Source of the DNA: Hyperoodon ampullatus | Taxonomy: Eukaryota; Chordata; Mammalia; Artiodactyla; Ziphiidae | DNA length: 64,000 nt | Assembly: GCA_949752795.1 (NCBI GenBank) | Contig: OX457071.1 | Span: 24,536,800-24,600,799 of the forward strand | Direction: 5' to 3' | Part shown: positions 24,501-35,833 of the stretch, piece by piece | Numbering within the stretch: position 1 is the stretch's first letter | How the letters are laid out: every line of letters starts with the position of its first letter | Notes under the pieces: generated by a model | Told to the model about the DNA's origin: nothing | The model's database searches: none | What the model saw: the letters and a program-made list of their open reading frames with translations, nothing else | Program-made: the position numbers and the translations under genes

Positions 24501-24879
24501 TTAAGTGTTACTCTGCAGAACTTATTTTTGTATTTTCACGAGAATAATGACATATTTAATGGAAAAGAAATCTCTTTCCTATGCTTGTTCTAAGTTGATA
24601 AGTGCAAAAACTGTTCCCATGCTTTTGCAGTTGTCAATATGTTTCCCTCCTTGTCCACAAAGCAGCATTACAGCTAAAAGCCAGAATGCACATTATCTGT
24701 TTTCTTATGCTTATCCAGCTACAAAGATAAACAAATCTAGTATTTGTCCTTCATGGTTTTTACTGTCTCTCATGTAACTTATGCATAGTCAGAAAATAAT
24801 CTAGAGGTATGTTTTCTGTAGTTCTACAGAAACTCCCATGTACATAAATCCAGAATTAAATGAAAATACTTGAAAGAAC
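20891..24879. other. Unique AT-rich sequence with simple repeats, no gene seen
   Basis: No coding signal is seen. There is a CA microsatellite at about 21542-21571, a long purine-rich region at about 21780-22220 (AAG/GGA-rich on the plus strand, with a 17-A run near 22145), and alternating AT/TATG DNA at about 24128-24205. The block at 22600-22920 may be an old LTR but I cannot assign it. Confidence 0.4.
21542..21571. repeat. (CA)n microsatellite
   Basis: This is an uninterrupted CA dinucleotide run of 15 units, long enough to be length-polymorphic. Confidence 0.95.
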
Positions 24880-25499
24880 AATTCATTGTATTTAGTGTGC
24901 TTGTCCGGTATCTGTTTTCTCTCAGTCCCAAGGCCTCTCTTCCAAAGTCTGCTCTGTGATCATCAGGTTGAGTTTGCACTACATTGCCTGATGCCTTCTT
25001 CTATGATTCTGACAGTTGGACACACTTGTGGGTGGTTAGAATTTATGGGAAGAGAAGAAATCCTGTCTCCAGCCTCAGTCAGCATCACACCAGCTGTGAG
25101 AGCACAGCTTCCAGCTTCTTCTGTCACTGCTAGCAGCCGCTGTGGCGTGGCTCTCAGAAGTACTTACGTCATTCAGTCACATTTCTTGGTCGTTCTGAGT
25201 ATCAGATGTTAGGTCTAAGCACCAACAGTGCTGTGGTCTTTTCAGAAATCTGAGCACTAGCTATGTGATACGTTCCTGGGACATCACATGGCATGATGAT
25301 CAGTTCCTGTGGTCCATTTCTGCAGTCTGTGGCCCTACCCTTTCTGTTGTGTTTTCTCAGCCCGGACGTGGTAACAGCTTCCTGCAGTTAATAATATCGA
25401 GGTTATATCAAGATTGCCTTTTTCACCTTCTAACTGTGCTAAATATATAGCTAATTCCCTTTTTCAAATCCTTTCCGTTTATATAGCATGTTTTTTTCT
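24880..25499. other. Unassigned higher-complexity block
   Basis: This stretch is less AT-rich than its surroundings and has short plus-strand frames (108 and 61 codons), neither convincing. Because a minus-strand ERV-L pol remnant follows, it could be the 3' LTR or flanking retroviral DNA, but I do not recognise it. Confidence 0.3.
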
Positions 25500-25615
25500 C
25501 AACTTTAAAATATACATGACAAAATTGTAAGATATTTCAAGTGTAATGTGCTGATTTGATATACGTACACATTGTGAAAAAACTCCCCCCCTCAAGTTTA
25601 TTGACATAGTGTGGT
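25500..25615. repeat. Probable L1 3' UTR fragment
   Basis: The run 'caagtgtaatgtgctgattt' followed by 'gatatacgtacacattgtga' is typical of old L1 3' UTR sequence. It is short and diverged, so the orientation is not assigned. Confidence 0.4.
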
Positions 25616-25639
25616 TTAGATATTCTTGACTGAACCTTG

Positions 25640-25960
25640 AATTCTAAAGTATTTGGTGGAGGGAGTAGGCTTTATTCTTCACCCTTTAGCATACTAAGGG
25701 ATCTAAGATAGCTGCTACTTCTGCTCATTAGATTGAACCATCATGATGTCAGCAGTGTAGTAGACCAGCATGATCTATGGGATATCAAGGTGACTAGGAT
25801 CTAGGCACGCTACAGTATGGTAGAGAGTAGAAAGGCTGACATAGCCCTCAGGCAAGACTGAAAATACATAAGTTGGCTTCTGCAAGGTGAAACAAATGTT
25901 TTGCTAGCACTTGCAAACCAGTCTACAATGGGAATCTGCAAAGCAGATCTACCTACCAAA
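25640..25960 (-). pseudogene. Endogenous retrovirus ERV-L pol fragment (reverse transcriptase)
   Basis: Read on the minus strand, this matches the reverse-transcriptase region of old ERV-L type endogenous retroviruses. The best landmark is the active-site box, encoded by the complement of about 25741-25766. There the first aspartate of the usual YxDD motif has become alanine (reads YTAD). Stops and frameshifts flank it and no gag, env or paired LTR is visible. It is a small dead remnant. Confidence 0.5.
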
Positions 25961-25966
25961 CCCAGA

Positions 25967-26140
25967 CCACTGCTTTTTTTTATGTTTTATTGGAATACTG
26001 CCATAGTTACTCATTTATGAATTGTCTATGGCTGATTTTGTGCTGCAGTAAGAGAGCTGAGTGGTTGTGTTGGAGACCAAAAGGCCTGTAAGTCCTAGAT
26101 ATTGACCCTATGTCCCTTCACAGAAAAAATTGCTGACCCC
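25967..26140. repeat. Non-autonomous hAT-type DNA transposon fragment
   Basis: The blocks 'gttttattggaatactgcca', 'attgtctatggctgattttg', 'gagctgagtggttg' and the terminal 'aaaaattgctgacccc' match, in order, a common mammalian MER element of the hAT-Charlie group. The exact subfamily is not assigned. It lies directly against the MLT1 LTR that follows. Confidence 0.6.
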
Positions 26141-26144
26141 CTTT

Positions 26145-26581
26145 TGTTAGTTTCCTAGGGCTTCCATAACAAAATAACACAAATGTGGTGGCTTAAACAA
26201 CAGAAATTTATCATCTCATAGTTTTGGAGGTTAGAAGTCTAAGGTCAAGTTGTTGGCAGTGCTACGCCTCCCCGAAGGCACCAGGAAAAGATCTGTTCCA
26301 GGCCTCTCACCCAGTTTCTGGTAGTTCTTTGATCTGTAGTAGCATAACTCCAATTTCATATGTTGTTTTTTCCCACGTGCATGCCTTTGTGCAAATTTCT
26401 CATTTTTACAGGAATCCCAAACGTATTGGAGTAGGAGTCCACTCCACTCTACGCCAGTATGACCTCATCTTAATGAATTGTATCTGCTACAACCCTATTT
26501 CCAAATAAAGTCACATTCTGAGGTACTCAGGGGGAGGACTTCATATGAGTTTGGTCGGGGGGAACAGTTCATCCCATGACA
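26145..26581 (-). repeat. MLT1 LTR (MaLR), near complete
   Basis: The LTR is reversed. It opens with 'tgttagtttcctagggct', passes 'aacaacagaaatttatcatc', 'ctgttccaggcctctc' and 'tgacctcatcttaatgaa', and ends 'cagttcatcccatgaca', so it has the TG...CA ends of an LTR. No internal retroviral sequence follows, so this is a solo LTR. The 94-codon plus-strand frame inside it is incidental. Confidence 0.85.
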
Positions 26582-26984
26582 CACCTGGTCCAGAAAAATC
26601 ATATACTAAATCAATAAAGGCATGCTGCGTTCCAGAAACCATATTGACTTGTTTCTAAAATTTACCACAATTGGAAAAGCAGCTGCAATTTATGTCACTC
26701 CCTGTTTAAGTTTACACTAATCCACAATCATTCCTCAGGGTCCATTCACCTACAACAAAGTCAAAGGAGCAATTTAAATAAAGCTGTAATATGAACCCCT
26801 GTTCCTGCTTCTTCTTTGATGGCAGCACTAAGCCCTGCAATTCCCACTGAGATGTGGCATTGCTTTTTCTTTGCTCTACTAGTAAGGAGAAACATTTCCT
26901 GAGGCTTCCGTGAACTATTTTCTACCAAAAGTCACTACACAGGTAAGAACCAAATGTAGGTATTTTCCATCTCCTCATTCTCAG

Positions 26985-27850
26985 TTGGTGTGTGTCTTTA
27001 GATCTGAAGTGAGTCTCTGTAAACAGTGTATATATGGGTCTTGTTTTCTTTTAATCCCTCAGCCACTCTATGTCTTTTGATTAGAGCATTTAGCACATTA
27101 ACATTTAAAGTAATTATTGATAGGTGTATCCTTATTGCCATTTTGTTAATTTTTTTTCAGGTTGTTCTTGTAATTTTTTTTGTTCTTTTGCTCTCCTCCC
27201 TTGTGATTTGATGACTATCTTTAGTGTTCTATTTGGATTCCTTTCCGTTTTTTGTCGGTTCATCTATTACAGATTTTGTGTTTGTGGTTACGTGAGGTTT
27301 ATATATAGTAACATATATATATGGGATTATTTAAAATTAATGATCTCTTAAATTCAAGTGCATCCTAATAACCCTGAATTTTTATTCCCCCATCCCATGT
27401 TTAATTTTTTTGACATCATATTTTATATCTTTTTGTTTCCTATATCCCTTAACTACTTATTACAGCTATAGATGATTTTACTTTTGTCTTTTAACCTTCC
27501 TACTAGATTTATAAGTAGTTCATTTACCACCTTTACCATACATTTACTTTTACCAATGAGATTTTTCCTTTCATAATCGTATATTTCTAGTCATGATCTT
27601 TTCTTTTGTATTTAGAGATAGAGAAGACCTTTTAACATTTCTTATAAAGCTGGTTTAGTGGTGCTGAACTCCGCTAGATTTTGCTTGTATGTAAAACTCT
27701 TTATCTCTCTTTCAAATCTAAATGACAGCCTTGCTGACTATTCTTTGTTGTTTTCTCCTTTCATCACTTTAAATATATCACGCCATATAATTTATATTTT
27801 TGAAGAGACTCTGACATCCCCTTCAAATAAACTGAAAACTGGGTAAGAGG
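26985..27850 (-). repeat. L1/HAL1-type fragment (antisense ORF1 side)
   Basis: The right part matches the antisense of the L1 ORF1 C-terminus ('cttataaagctggtttagtg', then 'gtggtgctgaactccgctag', then 'ttgcttgtatgtaaaactc'). The left part (about 27000-27600) is the AT-rich segment that precedes it in old L1 or half-L1 (HAL1) elements. No intact frame remains. I cannot separate HAL1 from a rearranged L1 without a database comparison. Confidence 0.55.
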
Positions 27851-29710
27851 CTATATCTGTCCACTGTGACGATTCAAATAAAGTTACTGTCCACCAAATC
27901 CAGGGTTTGTTTGTGTGACATAGATCAAGTAATGCTTCAGTAGGCTGCCAATCTACTTCAGTCTTGGAATCCTGAGATTAATTAGCACCTGCTGAAGATC
28001 CATGAGAGTCAAAACATTCTTATTTAAATTCTTGTTTCTAATGCCCATCGTAGACTGTGTGCACCCCTTCTTCTTTAGCATGTAAATGTTTCCTCGAGCA
28101 CGTTCCATTCTGGAACATGTTCCGTCCTTCATCCTCACCGTGAAAAGAAAGCCCACCTCAGTGGTGTCATTTCTACCACCTTCCCCAGCCTGCACAGGAC
28201 TGCTGCCATCACGCATTTCACTGATGCTGTCCTTCCCATTCAATCCCGTATTATCAGTGCCTTAGGGAAGGAGGTGTCCTTTTGATCCTATTTTGCTGTC
28301 TAATTAGGGAGCAGATGGCACATGATACATCTATTCCTAGATTCCTGTTTTCCTAAGCTTTTGGATTTTCCCCCCTCTGTATTATGTTAGAGAATTTCTG
28401 ATACTTCAGCCTCACTGAAAGTTGGCAACAATTAAGCCCAGATTTCAGTCCACAAAGCAAACAAATTATTAGAGCAGATTTAACATATTAAACTCAGAAT
28501 CTCTGACAAGTATGCCAAATCAACAAATTTGGCCCCATCCAATTATACATTTTGTACTCTTTCAAAATACATCCTTAGAGTTTATTCCCACTCATATTCT
28601 GCAGGCTGCCATAATATACATCAACAAAATCTAAGCCCTTTTGTTCTAGTGATACCTTTTCTCCCTTTATTATTTCCTTAGAAATTGTAATGGTAACTGC
28701 TTCCAGCAGTTATTAATCTTTGGGTTATTTCATCATTCCCCTTTTGCTTTCCCCAACATCATCTATTTCACCAACTTACTATATGAAATTCCCTCTGTTT
28801 GACATACCTCTTCTTTACATTTCCTGGCAGGACACAGACTAATTGAGTTACAGCTGAACATGTCCAGATTGAACAAATTGAAATGAAAATAATTTGGGAT
28901 ACGCTAAAATAGTTTTGGTCTTAGTGAGACTGTTCTTAATGTTTATATCTAGAATTTTCTATTTTGATAGGCAAATGAATTCAATAACAATAACTTCACA
29001 GTGAAAATGAAAACTGGTTTCATCCAGTTCAATTTACCATCACAATAAATAATCGTTTTCTGATTGAAAAGGTTTATTTCCCATTATTAAAAAATCAAAT
29101 ATTAAACGTTTTAAAATTCTAATATTCTGCTGATTTATATTCCTTTGAAATTTCTAATCATTACTTCTTTTCTGCCCTTTGGATTTCAATAGATGAAGCA
29201 TACACAAATTACAGGCATCTCTTTGAATATTTGCGCACAGCTATTGTCTAAAACCTTATTCTTCTTCTTCTCATAGCTCTCAATGTTTTAGATTGCTTCA
29301 ATGGAAACATTTCAGCTTATCCATCTAAAAAAAAAATCTGATCCACTTAACTGAAAATAAATTTATATTCTATAGTGCTAGAAATTTCCGACCACAACTT
29401 CTCCAACTTGTCTACCTCTTGAGGAATATTTATTCAATTATCTTCTTTTTGGGTGACCAAAATGTTTTGGAACTAGGTAGTGTGATGTCTTGAACAATAT
29501 TGTGAATGTACTAATAGCTGTTGAGAGCTCAGCTGAGCTGGAGAAAGCTGAGGTGCCAAGTGTCAGAGGGGGGGATAGAAAGATAGGCAGGATGTTCTCC
29601 TTCCCCTGGATGATTTTTCAGTACAGTTGAAGATGTAAACTCTACAAAATCTCATGAGTAAACTTCAAAAACAATCTGTTAGTAATAAGAAGAAAATAAT
29701 ATAAAATCAT
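27851..29710. other. Unique sequence, no gene seen
   Basis: A minus-strand frame of 96 codons at 27953-28243 is the only sizeable one. It has no motif I recognise, and nothing supports expression. The segment at about 28620-28860 has an LTR-like flavour but is not assignable. Confidence 0.4.
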
Positions 29711-30230
29711 CTAGCTGATTTTATTTATTTATTTTTCTTTTTTAACATCTTTATTGGAGTATAACTGCTTTATATTGTTGTGTTAGTTTCTGCTGTATAA
29801 CAAAGTGAATCAGCTATATGTATACATATATCCCCATATCTCCTCCCTCTTGCGTCTCCCTCCCACCCTCCCTATCCCACCCCTCTAGGTGTTCACAAAG
29901 CACCTAGCTGATCTCCCTGTGCTACGCAGCCGCTTCCCACTAGCTATCTACCTTACATTTGGTAGTGCATATATGTCCATGCCACTCTCACTTCTTCCCA
30001 GCTTACCCTTCCCCCTCCCCATGTCCTCAAGTCCGTTCTCTAAGTCTGTGTCTTTATTCCTGTCCTGCCCCTAGGTTCTTCAGAACTTTTTTTTTTTTTT
30101 TTTAGATTCCATATATATGTGTTAGCATACGGTATTTGTTTTCCTCTTTCTGACTTACTTCATTCGGTATGACAGGTTCTAGCTCCATCCACCTCACTAC
30201 AAATAACTCAATTTTGTTTCTTTTTATGGC

Positions 30231-30541
30231 TCAGTAATGTTCCATTTTGTATGTGTGCCACATCTTCTTTATCCATTCATCTGTTGATGGACACTTAGGT
30301 TGCTTCCATGTCCTGGCTATTGTAAATAGAGCTGCAGTGAACATTGTGGTACATGACTCTTTTTGAATTATGGTTTTCTCAGGGTATATGCCCAGTAGTG
30401 GGATTGCTGGGTCATATGGTAGTTCTATTTTTAGTTTTTTAAGGAACGTCCATACTGTTCTCCATAGTGGCTGTATCAATTTACATTCTCACCAACAGTG
30501 CAAGAGGGTTCCCTTTTCTACACACCCTCTCCAGCATTTAT
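30231..30541 (-). pseudogene. L1 ORF2 C-terminal remnant
   Basis: This is the C-terminal part of the L1 ORF2 protein, including the conserved cysteine-containing end (KCWRGC at the truncated left edge, then [14 protein letters not shown] and KQPKCPSTDEWIKKMW further on). The endonuclease and reverse-transcriptase domains are absent. Here the C-terminal frame ends shortly after KMEHY, earlier than in a full ORF2. Confidence 0.88.
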
Positions 30542-30544
30542 CAC

Positions 30545-30754
30545 TTTTTTTTTTTTTTTTCCCGATATGTGGGCCTCTCACTGTTGTGCCCTCTCCCGTT
30601 GAGGAGCACAGACTCTGGACGCGCAGGCTCAGCGGCCATGGCTCACGGGCCCAGCCGCTCCACGGCATGTGGGATCCTCCCGGACCGGGGCACGAACCCG
30701 TGTCCCCTGCATCGGCAGGTGGACTCTCAACCACTGCGCCACCAGAGAAGCCCC
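30545..30754 (-). mobile_element. Short CHR-type SINE at the L1 deletion junction
   Basis: This is a reverse-orientation SINE with a 16-T tail and full body. Unlike the other young SINEs here it has no matching flanking duplication. Its tail side is the end of L1 ORF2 ('ctccagcatttatcac') and its head side is the last codons of L1 ORF1 ('cctttagcatttttt'). The only similarity across the junction is the 7-base agcattt, which is offset from the SINE edge on the tail side. Confidence 0.92.
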
Positions 30755-31645
30755 CCTTTAGCATTTTTTGTAAAGCTCATTTGGTGGTGCTGAATTCTCT
30801 TAGCTTTTGCTTGTTTGTAAAGGTTTTAATTTCTCCGTTGAATCTGAAAGGGATCCTTGCTCGGTAGAGTAATCTTGGTTGTAGGTTTTTCCCTTTCATC
30901 CCTTTCAGTATGCCCTGCCACTCCCTTCTGGCTTGCAGTTTCTGCTGAAATATCAGCTGTTATGCTTATGGGGATTCCCTTGTATGTTATTTGTTGCTTT
31001 TCACTTGCTGCTTTCAATTTTTTTTTCTTTGTATTTAATTTTTGATAGTTTGATTAATAATGTGTCTTGACCTGTTTCTCCTTGGATTTATCCTGTATGG
31101 GACTGTCTGCACTTCCTGGACTTGACTATTTCCTTTCCCATATTAGGGAAGTTTTCAACTATAATCTCTTCAAATATTTTCTTAGTACCTTTCTTTTTCT
31201 CTTCTTCTTCTGGGACCCCTATAATTCGAATGTTGGTGCACATAATCTTGTTCCAATGGTCTCTGAGACTGTCCCCAGTTCTTTTCATTCTTTTTTGTTT
31301 ATTCTGCTCTGCGGTGGTTATTTCCACTATTTTATCTTCCAGGTCACTTATCCGTTCTTCTGCCTCAGTTATTCTGCTATTGATTCCTTCTAGAGAATTT
31401 TTAATTTCATTTATTGTGTTGTTCATCATTGTCTGTTCGCTCTTTAGTTCTTCTAGGTCCTTGTTAGATGTTTCTTGTATTTTCTCCATTCTGTTTCCAA
31501 GATTTTGGATCATCTTTACTATCATTCCTCTGCATCCTTTTTCAAGTACACTGCCTATTTCGTCTTCCTTTGTTTGGTCTGATGAGTTTTTAGCTTGCCC
31601 CTTCACCTGCTCCATATTTCTCTGTCTTCTCATTTTGCTTAACAT
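30755..31645 (-). pseudogene. L1 ORF1 pseudogene
   Basis: This is the L1 RNA-binding chaperone protein: N-terminal segment, a long coiled coil, an RRM domain and a C-terminal domain. The likely start is the Met at 31645 (MLSKMRRQR), within a longer frame that opens in the 5' UTR at 31939. The coiled coil (heptads around NEIKNSLEGINSRITEAEE) and early RRM (NIRIIGVPE) are intact. A frameshift near 31090 ends the frame after ENFPNMGKE; the next part, with ITYKGIPI and SAET, reads at 31017-30826 and is frameshifted again. The gene stops at the SINE, just before its own stop codon. Confidence 0.9.
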
Positions 31646-33421
31646 ACTGTGTTTGGTGTCTCCTTTTTGCAGGCTGCAGGTTTGTAGTTCCTGTTGTTGT
31701 TTGTGTCTGCCCCCAGTGGGTAAGGTTGGTTCAGTCGGTTGTGTAGGCTTCCAGTGGAGGGGACTGGTGCCTGTGTTCTCGTGGATGAGGCTGGATCTTG
31801 TCTTTCTGGTGGGCAGGTCCATGTCTGGTGGTGTGTTTTGGGGTGTCTGTGGACTTATTATGATTTTAGGCAGCCTCTCTGCTAATGGGTGGGGTTGTGT
31901 TCCTGTCTTGCTAGTTGTTTGGCATAGGGTGTCCAGCACTGTAGCTTGCTGGTCGTTGAGTGGAGCTGGGTCTTAGCATTGAGATGGAGATCTCTGGGAG
32001 AGCACTTGCCAATTGATATTATGTGGGGCTGGTAGGTCTCTGGTGGTCCAATGTCCTGATCTCGCCTCTCCCACCTCAGAGACACAGGCCTGACACCTGG
32101 CCGGAGCACCAAGACCCTGTCAGCCACACAGCTCGGAAGAAAAGGGAGAAAAAGAAAGAAAGAAAGAAAAATAATAAGATAAATAAAGTTATTAAAATAA
32201 AATTTAAAAGTAATAAAAAAAAGAGAGCAACCAAACCAATAAACAAACCCACCAATGATAACCAGTGCTAAAAACTAAACTAAGATAAACATAAAAATCA
32301 AAAACTGGTCAGTAGCATACAGCAATCCCCAATTCTACAGTTGCTTCCGAAGTCCACTGCCTCAATTTTGGGATGATTTATTGTCCATTCAGGTACTCCA
32401 CAAATGCAGGGTATATCAAGTTGAGTGTGTAGATTTAATCTGCTGCTCCTGAGGCTGCAGGGAGAAATTTCCATTTCTCTTCTTTGTTCACACAGCTCCT
32501 GGGGTTCAGCTTTGGATTTGGACCCACCTCTGCATGTAGGTCGTCCTTTGGCGTCTCTTCTTCCCGCGGACAGGAGGGGGTTAAAGGAGCAGCTGATTAG
32601 GGGGCTTTGGCTCACTTTGGAGAGAGGGATACAGAATGTGGGGTGAGCCTGCGGCGGCCGAGGCTGGCATGACGTTGCAGCAGCCTGATGTGTGCCGTGT
32701 GTTCTCCCGGGGAAGTTGTCCCTGGATCATGGGACCTTGGCAGTGGCGGGCAGCACAGGCTACTGGGAGGGGAAGTTCTGGAGCTCGTTTAGGCAGTGGT
32801 CTGAATCCCCTCTCCTCGCACACCCAGAAACAATGGTCTCTTGCCTCTTAGGCAGCTCCAGACTTTTTCCCGGACTCCCTCCCGGCTAGCTGTGGCGCAC
32901 TAGCCCCCTTCAGGCTGTGTTCAGGCAGCCAACCCCAGTCCCCTCCCTGGGACCCAACCTCCGAAGCTGGAGCCTCAGGTCCCGTCCCCCACCCGCCCCG
33001 GCGGGTGAGCAGACAAGCCTCTCAGGCTGGTGAGTGCTAGTTGGCACCGATCGTCTGTGTGGGAATCTCTCCGCTTTGCCCTCCGCACCCCTGTTGCTGC
33101 GCTCTCCTCCGTGGCTCTGAAGCTTCCCCCCCACCCCCCACCTCCGCCATTGAAGGGGCTTCTTAATATGTGGAAACTTTTCCTCCTTCACAGCTCCCTC
33201 CCCAGAGTGCAGGTCCCGTCCCTGTTATTTTGTCTCTTTTTTTTTTTTCTTTTTTCTTTTGCCCTACCCAGGTTCGTGGGAGTTTCTTGCCTTTTGGGAG
33301 GTCTGAGGTCTTCTGCCAGCGTTCAGTAGGTGTTCTGTAGGAGTTGTTCCACCTGTAGATGTATTTTTGATGTATTTGTGGGGAGGAAGATGATCTCCAC
33401 GTCTTACTTGTAGGTCCTCTC
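31646..33421 (-). promoter_or_regulatory. L1 5' UTR with internal promoter region
   Basis: This 1.8-kb stretch precedes ORF1 and ends at the target-site duplication, so the 5' UTR appears complete. It is much richer in GC and CpG than the rest of the window, especially at 32480-33240. It is broken by an A-rich tract on the plus strand (about 32130-32290). L1 5' UTRs normally hold the sense promoter and often an antisense one; I infer that role by position and have not identified specific sites. Plus-strand frames up to 284 codons across ORF1 and the UTR are shadows. Confidence 0.75.
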
Positions 33422-33433
33422 CTAGCTGATTTT

Positions 33434-34429
33434 TAATATGATAAAATTTTAAATAAGCATTTATCTGATGCTGTATTATATCCATTAGACCCTTTCTGTG
33501 CATTTTTGGAAATAGTTTTATATTTGTATGTATATTATATGAACTATGTAAATTCACTGGAATATTGCAAACACTCCCTGTTTTATTTTAGATTTATTTT
33601 TGTATATGCTAATAGTATCTTATCTAATTCCTGTACTTCCTTTTGAGAACTATCCTGTATCTCCATTGTTTTTCTTTCTTCTACATTAATACTACATGTT
33701 ATGGTCCATTGTATTTTATAAAACTGTTTCAGCAGTTTTTTGCTTTCTCCTCAGATTTCACCTTAAGGCCTTTTTGAGCAATAGAGTTTATCTTGCCGAT
33801 CGATAACTTAAGGTTTTCATAAAAAGCCTCTGTTCTCATCCAGGAGCTCATTGGTCTGGTATCATAAAAACAACAATCGAAAAAAAAAATCCACTTTTTG
33901 AAACAATGTGGTATTAATGTCATTTCCTGTATCATTCTTTCTTTTTCAAAGTTATGGCCATAAATTTCAGTCAGTACTCTCAAACTACTTTAAAAAGTTC
34001 AACAGTTACAAGAAAATGTTTACAAAGCCCAAAACTAATATACAGAGATACATTATGGACATTTCATTGTTTTATTGTCCTTAGAAAATAATCACATTAT
34101 ATAAATGCATCAGTACACATCTATTTTACCATTTTGTTTTATATAAAATATATTTATGAACATAGGATGTATTAGGAACATACATAAAGTATCACCTTAG
34201 TTTCAATATTTTAATAATATTTAAGATACTTACTTTCCAAAAAATAAAGTTCCCTCGAAATATGGAATAAAGGAATCCAAAATGACTAGATCTTCAGTAG
34301 TTTTGCTATGTCAAGGGAGAAGAATCATCTAGTATCTATTTGGTTCCAGTTCAAAAGCTTAGAGTGACATGGCTGTCAAGATTTTCCTTATCTGATATTG
34401 TTCTTGCCTTATAATTGTTTTAGGGGAGG
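33434..34429. other. Unique AT-rich sequence, no gene seen
   Basis: Nothing beyond chance frames is visible. The longest, 84 codons on the minus strand at 33729-33983, has no recognisable motif. Confidence 0.45.
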
Positions 34430-35010
34430 AAAGATAATTTCCCCTCAACTGTTTCATGTTCTCAGCTAAAGCTCCTGTGATAAAAGACAGACTAACAAAA
34501 AAACCCAAAAATTTATTATCATATATACCTCATGTGAACATGGGAAATACCCAGGAAAAAATAAGTAACTTCCAGAGGTGGCTTAGAATTCAGCCTTAAA
34601 TACCATCTTAATAGAGTAAGAGGAGAGGGATGTAGGTCTCTTAGAGGAAAGTAAATGATTTTTAGAAAGTTGAGTGGACTCAGAAGAATAGATGGAAGTT
34701 ACTGTAATTTATAAAAAAGTCTCTTTGGGTGTGATATCCATTTCTGGTCTCCTCTCCTATAATGAGTCAGTCTTCTCTAGATGTTGAAACTCCTGGGGAG
34801 GGGATTTATGACAGTTAAGTTCCTTTTGGAAGATCTGTCTTCAGGCAGACAAAGGGTGTTCAGAGAAATCCTTCCCCTGCATTTGCTGTATGTCAAGTGC
34901 CTACAGCTCAAAATAATCAGTATATGAAAGTGGCATATTTTGTGATGGCATGTCTTGAACTCCTACAGGCATATTTTGGGGTGGCATATTCTACTACCCT
35001 TCATAGTAAT
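34430..35010. repeat. Possible old LTR or DNA element, unassigned
   Basis: This moderately complex stretch contains blocks such as 'cccaaaaatttattatcata' and a pair of 'ggtggcatattctac'/'gtggcatattttgtg' segments. The wording resembles an old interspersed repeat, but I could not place ends or a family. Confidence 0.3.
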
Positions 35011-35754
35011 ATGGAAAGTATATGATACATGAACATGAAAAGTGTTTAAAATGCAGATTTAGAGAAGAAATAGCTGACTGCCTAGCAATGTAAATGTAAT
35101 CAGTATTTAATATTATAGTATAAAATTCATTGATGAAATCTAGAAAAATAATTATCATTTATATTTAAAATAAAATTTGTATTACTTTTAAATTAATGAT
35201 TCTTATGAAACTTATCCATTTTATGGAATACAATTTACAATTTTCTTACTTGAAATTTAAACATTGGGAAGAGGCTGATTTATTTATTACATATAATAAA
35301 ATGTATAATTTATGTAGAACCCAAACAATGCTTTGGTTATTTTTACTTTTGCTTATTTGTTGTGGTGATATAATCATTATATTAAAAGACCACAGACTAA
35401 ATACAAAACAACTAACCATTCTAAGCAAAGACATTCGCAGACCAACTTCATTCCTTCTGCCTCCTGAACAAAGCTGACTGAGATATTCACTTGTTTGAAC
35501 TGCCTCCAAGAGGTTACATGATTCCCATGCAGGGCTTGTGCCTTATCCCGCAGCAAGCTAATAAACCTAACTCAGATGAACTATAGGTCTGTTTTTGTGA
35601 GCTTTGATTTGTGAACTTCAGTAGGCCATTGAGTCATCAAGAACTTAACTGCTGGAGTTGACTTCTTGTTTTCAAATACTACACTCATTCACCCTGTACC
35701 ATGAGGGAAATAGACTTCTTCCCTTCTACTTTTAAGTCACTAGGTTATAGTTTC
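35011..35754. other. Unique AT-rich sequence, nothing seen
   Basis: Short AT-rich frames on both strands are not convincing. No repeat was identified. Confidence 0.45.
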
Positions 35755-35756
35755 TA

Positions 35757-35831
35757 TTGGATTGGCCAAAAAGTTCGGGTTTTTCCATAATATCGTACAG
35801 AGAACCCGAACGACCTTTTTGGCCAACCCAA
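35757..35831. mobile_element. Mariner-type miniature element (hairpin MITE)
   Basis: This 75-bp near-palindrome opens 'ttggattggccaaaaagttc' and closes 'cgacctttttggccaaccca' plus a, with TA on both sides (35755-35756 and 35832-35833). The two arms pair over about 30 bp, with a 4-base 'gttc' unit missing from the left arm, leaving a loop around 'cataatatcgtac'. This matches the small non-autonomous mariner elements common in cetartiodactyl genomes, similar in design to primate MADE1. Confidence 0.88.
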
Positions 35832-35833
35832 TA

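Larger units (their letters stand above)
29723..33421 (-). mobile_element. L1 LINE, 5' complete, ORF2 almost entirely deleted
   Basis: This minus-strand L1 is bounded by a perfect 12-bp target-site duplication, ctagctgatttt (29711-29722 and 33422-33433), which defines both ends. In element order it has a GC-rich 5' UTR (33421 to about 31646), ORF1 (31645 to about 30755), a SINE (30754-30545), the last ~100 codons of ORF2 (about 30541-30231) and the 3' UTR with a T-rich tail on the plus strand. Roughly the first nine-tenths of ORF2 is missing, exactly where the SINE sits. It is much better preserved than the other L1s here and must be a fairly recent, cetacean-lineage family. Confidence 0.93.

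Noticed and set aside
27953..28243. 96-codon minus-strand open frame in non-repeat DNA
   Set aside because: No domain, no splice or promoter context and no recognisable similarity; this length is expected by chance.
30370..30867. 165-codon plus-strand open frame
   Set aside because: It crosses antisense L1 ORF2, a reversed SINE and antisense ORF1, so it is a chance fusion across a repeat junction.
31122..31976. 284-codon plus-strand open frame
   Set aside because: It is the antisense shadow of L1 ORF1 and its 5' UTR on the minus strand. The low-complexity Phe/Leu/Ser content is the mirror of the coiled-coil coding sequence.
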